Below are positions 6,101-8,738 of a DNA stretch of 8,738 nt, one piece after another. The stretch's first letter is position 1, and each line of letters begins with the position of its first letter. This stretch comes from an uncultured Actinomycetes bacterium. GTDB taxonomy: Bacteria; Actinomycetota; Thermoleophilia; Gaiellales; F1-60-MAGs149. Below the pieces are notes generated by a model, which saw only the letters and a list, made by a program, of their open reading frames with translations, did not search any database and was not told the origin of the DNA. A program made the position numbers and the translations under genes. The stretch covers positions 1 through 8,738 of the forward strand of contig CAJCBN010000071.1 in NCBI GenBank assembly GCA_903960645.1, in the 5' to 3' direction.

Positions 6101-7188
6101 TGCGGCGCACGGGCGGGAGACGCGTTGCAGGCGTCGCCGCCGTCGTTGCCGGCGGCAACGGCGAAGGACACGCCATCGGCGATTCCGCGCTGCACCGCCG
6201 CGTCAAGTGTGGTCGAGATACCGCCACCGAGGCTCATGTTGGCCACGGCGGGGGCGCCCGCCACATGGTTGCCGACCACCCAGTCCACGCCGGCGATGAC
6301 GCCGGACGTGGAACCGGAGCCCGAGCAGCTGAGGACGCGCACCGGGACCAGGCTGACGCCCTTGGCGACGCCGTACGTGCTGCCGCCGACGGTGCCGGCG
6401 ACGTGCGTGCCGTGGCCGTTGCAGTCGGAGGATCCGCGGCCGTCACCGATCGCGTCGTAGCCCGTCAGCATGCGGCCGGCGAACTGCGTGTGCGTGGCCA
6501 GAATGCCCGTATCGATGATGTAGGCGGTCACGCCCGCGCCGGTCTGCGTGTAGGTGTAGAGGCCGTTGAGCGGGAGCAGGCGCTGGTCGATACGGTCGAG
6601 GCCCCACGGCGGGCTGCTCTGGGTGGCGTCGATGCCGACCACGCGGTCGGGCTCGATGCGCACGACGGCCGCGTTCTTCGCCAGCCGCGCCACCTGCGTG
6701 GCGGACAGCTCGGCGGCGTAGCCGTTGATCGCGTCGGTGTACAGGGCGAACGGCGGCGTGCCCGCAGCGGCGGCGAAGGCGGCCGGCTGCGTGGCGGCGG
6801 TCAGCGTGACGATGTAGCGGCCGGGAATGATGGAGCCGACCTTGGCGCCGGCGGGCGGCGTGGTGGCACTGCTCGTGTCGAGGGTGTGGACGAGGCGGTC
6901 GCGCTCGACGATCCGCACCTGCGGGTCGTTGCGCAGCCGGGCGACATCAGTGGCGTCGAGCTCGGCGACGAAGCCGTCGACACCGCTGCGGAAGACGTCG
7001 GAGACGTCGTTGTCGCGGCGCTCCTCGGCGGCGGCCTTCACGCCGGCGTTCGCACCGTCCTCGAGGATCACCACGTAGTCCTGCGCCGGTGCGGCCAGCG
7101 TGGCGGGAGCGAGCACGCCGAAGCAGGCAAAAGCGGCCGCAAGGACGGTGAGGAGGCGGAGCGGTTGGATTCCTGAGCGACGACGCAT
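3163..7188 (-). CDS. Secreted serine protease with two complete subtilase (S8) domains
   Basis: 1341 residues. In order: Sec signal peptide (1 to about 33, Arg-rich start, cleavage near Leu31-Ala-Ala-Pro-Ala); two I9-like inhibitor prodomains (about 35-104 and 120-187); first S8 domain (about 195-465) with Asp226, His259, oxyanion Asn348 and Ser413; FnIII (about 476-568); two PPC-like beta-sandwiches (571-700 and 703-832); FnIII (836-926); second S8 domain (about 937-1220) with Asp975, His1012, Asn1101 and Ser1166; a Pro/Ala linker (1223-1255); a C-terminal beta domain. Each S8 domain has four Cys (256, 288, 354, 385; 1009, 1041, 1107, 1138) spaced as the two disulfides of aqualysin I, placing both in the proteinase K group. 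Both active sites look intact. No sortase motif or C-terminal membrane anchor is seen, so it is probably released outside the cell. ATG 7188 was chosen because GAGG lies 8 nt upstream and the signal peptide starts there; the frame is open to 7308. Substrate unknown. Confidence 0.93.
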   Translation of the reverse strand: MRRRSGIQPLRLLTVLAAAFACFGVLAPATLAAPAQDYVVILEDGANAGVKAAAEERRDNDVSDVFRSGVDGFVAELDATDVARLRNDPQVRIVERDRLVHTLDTSSATTPPAGAKVGSIIPGRYIVTLTAATQPAAFAAAAGTPPFALYTDAINGYAAELSATQVARLAKNAAVVRIEPDRVVGIDATQSSPPWGLDRIDQRLLPLNGLYTYTQTGAGVTAYIIDTGILATHTQFAGRMLTGYDAIGDGRGSSDCNGHGTHVAGTVGGSTYGVAKGVSLVPVRVLSCSGSGSTSGVIAGVDWVVGNHVAGAPAVANMSLGGGISTTLDAAVQRGIADGVSFAVAAGNDGGDACNASPARAPQAITVGATTSTDARASYSNQGTCVDLFAPGSAVLSAWWSSTTATNTISGTSMAAPHVAGAAALLLAADPTATPATITSRLLANATPSVVTGAGTGSPNLLLASQTSAPTPITLPTAPRNLVATPANTRVTLSFDVPADAGGAAITDYVIEQSTAGGAWTTVADGVSGLASAEITGLVNGTAYAFRVAAVNSAGTSPFSSPVTATPALGLSNDDFQDASTVAGDAGTRSGTTAYATRQLGEPAHGGTGGSASIWYRWTAPANGTLTVTTQGSSFDTLLGVYTGTDVADLRVLGQNDDTGSGQLWSTVTTTVAGGTTYAIAIDGWGGAKGSTALTHSFTASPTLTNDAFANAEALTGGTGSTSGSTTGATREPGEPTHGATNPLASIWYRWTAPANGTLTVTTQGSLFDTVLGAYTGTTVGGLTTIAQNDDSAGSTWSRVSFPVTRGTSYALAIDGWAGAKGSTLLNHSFVETLPPSAPSAPLNVVASPGNARLAVTWSAPALNGGSAISRYTATASPGSAKCLTSGARSCTILGLTNGTAYTVTVTATNVTGTSVASAPSAAATPSSRPRTPRAASWGLDRLDQRNLPLDGVMDPAAANAAAGNGAGVVAYVIDTGVRSSHAQFTGRVRTGFVSVEQGSDDGNGSEDCNGHGTHVAGTIAGADYGVAPEAEIIPVRVLDCGGSGYLSDVISGLDWVAANHTDGALAVANMSLGGGYSAAVNAAVQGVIDDGVTMVVAAGNSNADACNASPASAPAALTVGATDSDDRRASFSNYGACVDLFAPGVDIISADAASDTATATHSGTSMAAPHVAGAVVLQLASSRSTSASVVSSAISGIASRNRVADPGPGSANRLLYIGSAVDPANPSEPTPAPTPIAAPSAAKAPAAKPVAAQTAIRPRVGAATLVGPSMVLTLPAAKGAVYKVYRDGKLVKTTRSTRPRVTVGKGKRIVFQVRMVTPTGLSDWSNKVIVVGSRVIVKPR
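3674..3703. repeat. 30-bp perfect direct repeat, copy in second S8 domain
   Basis: This stretch is identical to 5933-5962 over 30 bp and encodes SGTSMAAPHV around the catalytic Ser1166. The copies are 2259 bp apart, exactly 753 codons, and in the same frame. Part of the identity is forced by the conserved protein motif, but matching third positions across the whole stretch suggest recent duplication or gene conversion. Confidence 0.85.
4693..5478 (-). repeat. Tandem duplicated PPC-like domains inside the subtilase gene
   Basis: Two adjacent units of about 130 codons (5089-5478 and 4693-5082) each encode NDxF at the start, a GEPxHG motif, SIWYRWTAPANGTLTV, GSxFDTxLGxYTGT, a QNDD motif and AIDGWxGAKGST. 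The best conserved DNA blocks are 4863-4956 and 5262-5355, which by eye differ at 11 of 94 positions (about 88% identical). PPC-like beta-sandwiches commonly follow secreted peptidase domains and may be cleaved off or bind substrate. The high DNA identity points to duplication within this gene. Confidence 0.8.
5933..5962. repeat. 30-bp perfect direct repeat, copy in first S8 domain
   Basis: Partner of 3674-3703, covering the codons around catalytic Ser413 of the first S8 domain. Flanking bases differ at both ends. Recombination between the copies would remove 753 codons in frame and leave one hybrid S8 domain followed by the C-terminal region. Confidence 0.85.
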
Positions 7189-7195
7189 GGTGATG

Positions 7196-7200
7196 ACCTC
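7196..7200 (-). promoter_or_regulatory. Ribosome binding site of the subtilase gene
   Basis: GAGGT on the minus strand, with GAGG ending 8 nt before the ATG at 7188. It decides the start: upstream in-frame ATGs (7308, 7254, 7245) would add 22-40 residues before the signal peptide. It also shows that this gene, unlike its neighbours, is translated from a leadered message. Confidence 0.7.
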
Positions 7201-7296
7201 GGCACGGATGGTTGCGGGGCTCTGCGGGGTTTCCGCGAAGTCCATGTTGTGCATCCGTGAAGACGCGCGAGGGGGGGTTATCTGACGGCGGTCCGG

Positions 7297-7333
7297 AGAA
7301 TTCCGCAACGACGTTTTTTACTGGCCGAATTCT
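7297..7333. promoter_or_regulatory. Inverted repeat in the subtilase-sufS divergent intergenic region
   Basis: AGAATTCCG at 7297-7305 is the near-perfect inverted partner of CCGAATTCT at 7325-7333 (8 of 9 pairs), separated by 19 bp that contain a run of six T (7314-7319). It sits in an AT-richer pocket, about 33 bp upstream of the candidate sufS -10 box. It could be an operator for a dimeric regulator of sufS or of the subtilase. The arms share the self-complementary GAATTC, so chance is not excluded. Confidence 0.3.
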
Positions 7334-7365
7334 AGCGCCGATCCGCTTGGCTGCAGGGGTTCGGG

Positions 7366-7371
7366 TACCCT
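7366..7371 (+). promoter_or_regulatory. Candidate -10 box of a leaderless promoter, sufS
   Basis: TACCCT lies 8 nt before the ATG at 7380, so transcription would start within about 1-2 nt of the start codon. No Shine-Dalgarno is present in this gap. The same hexamer precedes the HisD-family gene at 7 nt. A TTGGCT at 7347-7352 is too close to serve as a normally spaced -35. Confidence 0.45.
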
Positions 7372-7379
7372 TCGTCCCA

Positions 7380-8636
7380 ATGGCTATGACGGGCATCACC
7401 GCAGGGCCCTTCGATGCCGCGGCGCTCCGCGCAGATTTCCCGATCTTCGGCCGCACGGTGCACGGCCAGGAGCTCGCCTACCTCGATTCCGCCTCCACCT
7501 CGCAGAAGCCGCAGGCGATGCTGGATGCGATGGTCGCCTTCTACACGACCAGCAACGCCAACGTGCATCGCGGCGTGTACACGCTCGGCATCGAGAGCAC
7601 GGAGGCCTTCGAGGCCGCCCGCGACGCCGTCGCGCGGCTGATCAACGCGCCGTCGCGACGCGAGGTGATCTTCACGCGCAACACCACCGAGGCGCTCAAC
7701 CTCGTCGCCAAGACGGTCGGCAGCGAGCGCTGTGGCCCCGGTGACGTGATCGTCTGCACGGTGCTCGAGCACCACGCGAACCTCGTGCCCTGGCAGGTGC
7801 TCGCGCAGCAGACCGGCGCGACGCTGCGCTTCCTCGACGTCGATGACCAGGGGCATCTGCAGCTCGATCGGCTCGACGAGATCGCGCGCGAGGGAAACGT
7901 GCGCATCGTCACCGTCACCCACCAGTCGAACACGCTCGGCGTGCGGCCACCCGTCGAGGCGCTCGTGCGCTGGGCGCGCACGCAGGGAGCGCTGGTCGTG
8001 CTCGACGCCGCGCAGACCGTCCCCAACCGCCCGGTTGACGTGCAGGCGCTCGACGTCGACTTCCTCGCCTTCTCCGGCCACAAGACGCTCGCCCCAACGG
8101 GGATCGGCGTGCTCTGGGGCCGTGAGGCCCTGCTCGCGGAGACCCAGCCGTTCCTGACCGGCGGCGAGATGATCCGCTCCGTTGCGCTCGACCGCACGTC
8201 GTGGAACACGCTGCCGTGGCGCTTCGAGGCCGGCACGCCCGCCTACGCGGAGGCCGTCGGTCTCCACGCGGCGATCGACTACCTCGAAGCCGTGGGCCTG
8301 GAGGCCATCGACGCGCACGAGCACGCGATCACGGAGTACGCGCTCGGACGCCTCGGTGAGGTGCCGGGCATGCGCATCGTCGGACCGCCCGACGCGGCGG
8401 ACCGCGGCGGCGTCATCTCCTTCGCCCTCGACGATGTGCACCCGCACGACATCGCCGAGATCCTCGATCGCCACGCCGTCTGCGTGCGCGCCGGCCACCA
8501 CTGCACGCAGCCGCTGATGCAGCGCCTCGGGCACACCGCCACGGTCCGGGCCTCCTTCTACCTGTACACGACCCCCGCGGAGATCGACCGGCTCGTGACC
8601 GGTCTGCTCGACGTCCGCCGGGTGATGGGAGTCTGA
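7380..8636 (+). CDS. sufS: Cysteine desulfurase SufS
   Basis: 418 residues, the normal length for SufS/CsdA group II cysteine desulfurases. It is a PLP enzyme that converts L-cysteine to alanine and holds the sulfur as a persulfide for Fe-S cluster assembly in the cytosol. Visible features: YLDSASTSQKP (34-44), NVHRGVYTL (61-69), LEHHANLVPWQ with His131 stacking on PLP, Asp209 and Gln212 in VLDAAQ, the Schiff-base Lys235 in SGHKTLAPTGIG, catalytic Cys375 in RAGHHCTQPLM, and Arg390 in VRASFYLY, which binds the substrate carboxylate. All key residues are present. The ATG at 7380 fits family N-termini (FDAAALRADFPIF begins at residue 11) and the upstream -10 box; ATG 7386 is an alternative. The frame is open to 7212 but that extension is not conserved-looking. 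It is followed after 1 nt by sufU, its usual sulfur-acceptor partner. The subtilase gene is divergent. Confidence 0.96.
   Translation: MAMTGITAGPFDAAALRADFPIFGRTVHGQELAYLDSASTSQKPQAMLDAMVAFYTTSNANVHRGVYTLGIESTEAFEAARDAVARLINAPSRREVIFTRNTTEALNLVAKTVGSERCGPGDVIVCTVLEHHANLVPWQVLAQQTGATLRFLDVDDQGHLQLDRLDEIAREGNVRIVTVTHQSNTLGVRPPVEALVRWARTQGALVVLDAAQTVPNRPVDVQALDVDFLAFSGHKTLAPTGIGVLWGREALLAETQPFLTGGEMIRSVALDRTSWNTLPWRFEAGTPAYAEAVGLHAAIDYLEAVGLEAIDAHEHAITEYALGRLGEVPGMRIVGPPDAADRGGVISFALDDVHPHDIAEILDRHAVCVRAGHHCTQPLMQRLGHTATVRASFYLYTTPAEIDRLVTGLLDVRRVMGV
8627..8631 (+). promoter_or_regulatory. Ribosome binding site of sufU
   Basis: GGGAG inside the last codons of sufS, 6 nt before the GTG at 8638. 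It supports that GTG as the start and fits translation of the second gene of an operon from an internal Shine-Dalgarno, whereas the first gene has none. Confidence 0.6.
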
Positions 8637-8637
8637 C

Positions 8638-8738
8638 GTGGACGACGAGCTCTACCGCGAGAACCTGCTCGACCACTACCGCCATCCGCGCAATCACGGC
8701 ACGCTCGAGCACCCCGACTGCGAGGCGGAGGGCAAGAA
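8638..8738 (+). CDS. sufU: SufU-type Fe-S assembly protein (5' end only)
   Basis: Only 33 codons lie in the window. They encode ELYRENLLDHYRHPRNHG, the characteristic N-terminal helix of IscU/SufU proteins (xLYxxxILDHYxxPRNxG). The first of the conserved cysteines, in an NPxCGD motif, would be expected just past the edge; the visible Cys28 (HPDC) is not that residue. SufU binds Zn2+ and accepts persulfide sulfur from SufS. The start is GTG, 1 nt after the sufS TGA, with GGGAG 6 nt upstream. SufU rather than IscU is inferred from the sufS neighbour. Confidence 0.88.
   Translation, partial: MDDELYRENLLDHYRHPRNHGTLEHPDCEAEGK

Noticed and set aside
7110..7140. A lipoprotein signal (Ala-Ala-Phe-Ala-Cys) in the subtilase leader
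   Set aside because: The Cys lies inside the hydrophobic core with Ala, not Leu, at -3, and a good signal peptidase I site follows about ten residues later.
7189..7308. An extended subtilase start at 7308
   Set aside because: It would put 40 unrelated residues before a clear signal peptide; the ATG at 7188 has a well-spaced GAGG.
7271..7319. A G7 run (7271-7277) and T6 run (7314-7319) as a terminator
   Set aside because: No GC-rich stem precedes the T run, and both flanking genes start here rather than end.
7212..7379. An extended sufS start at 7212
   Set aside because: It adds 56 residues not expected in SufS and would run through the candidate promoter and inverted repeat.
7332..8534. 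A 400-codon open frame on the minus strand opposite sufS
   Set aside because: It mirrors the sufS codon bias and has no recognisable domain; sufS on the other strand has all catalytic residues.

Overview
The window is a high-GC bacterial chromosome segment, most likely from an actinomycete. A deep-branching actinobacterial class such as Thermoleophilia is my best guess, but no marker gene here settles it. The reasons are strong G/C third-position bias, GTG starts, several genes with a TAnnnT -10 box only 6-8 nt before the start codon (leaderless style), a SufS-SufU type iron-sulfur pair, and a VapBC pair. There is no rRNA, tRNA, insertion sequence, phage gene or CRISPR array.

Layout from left to right. 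(1) 1-977, minus: a secreted beta-propeller protein with YVTN/NHL-type 'SPDG' repeats, cut by the left edge. (2) 1169-1794, plus: a VapB-VapC toxin-antitoxin operon with overlapping genes. (3) 1791-3122, minus: a histidinol-dehydrogenase family enzyme whose stop codon interlocks with that of vapC. It keeps the catalytic Glu-His pair but has changed two of four zinc ligands and the substrate-contacting His. (4) 3163-7188, minus: a 1341-residue secreted serine protease with two complete subtilase (S8) catalytic domains, two N-terminal I9 prodomains, two FnIII and two PPC-like domains. (5) 7380-8636, plus: cysteine desulfurase SufS, followed after 1 nt by (6) the start of sufU, cut by the right edge.

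The subtilase and sufS are divergent across a 191-bp intergenic region. The propeller gene and vapB are divergent across another of 191 bp. No gene-free stretch exceeds 300 bp. SufS and SufU work together: SufS removes sulfur from cysteine as a persulfide and SufU accepts it for Fe-S cluster assembly. VapB and VapC form an autoregulated antitoxin-toxin complex. The subtilase and the HisD-like gene are collinear, 40 bp apart, but a shared function is not evident.

The most unusual item is the tandem double-protease. Both active sites look intact, and a 30-bp perfect direct repeat at the two catalytic-serine sites could in principle recombine to give an in-frame single-protease form. The second is the active-site-altered HisD paralogue.
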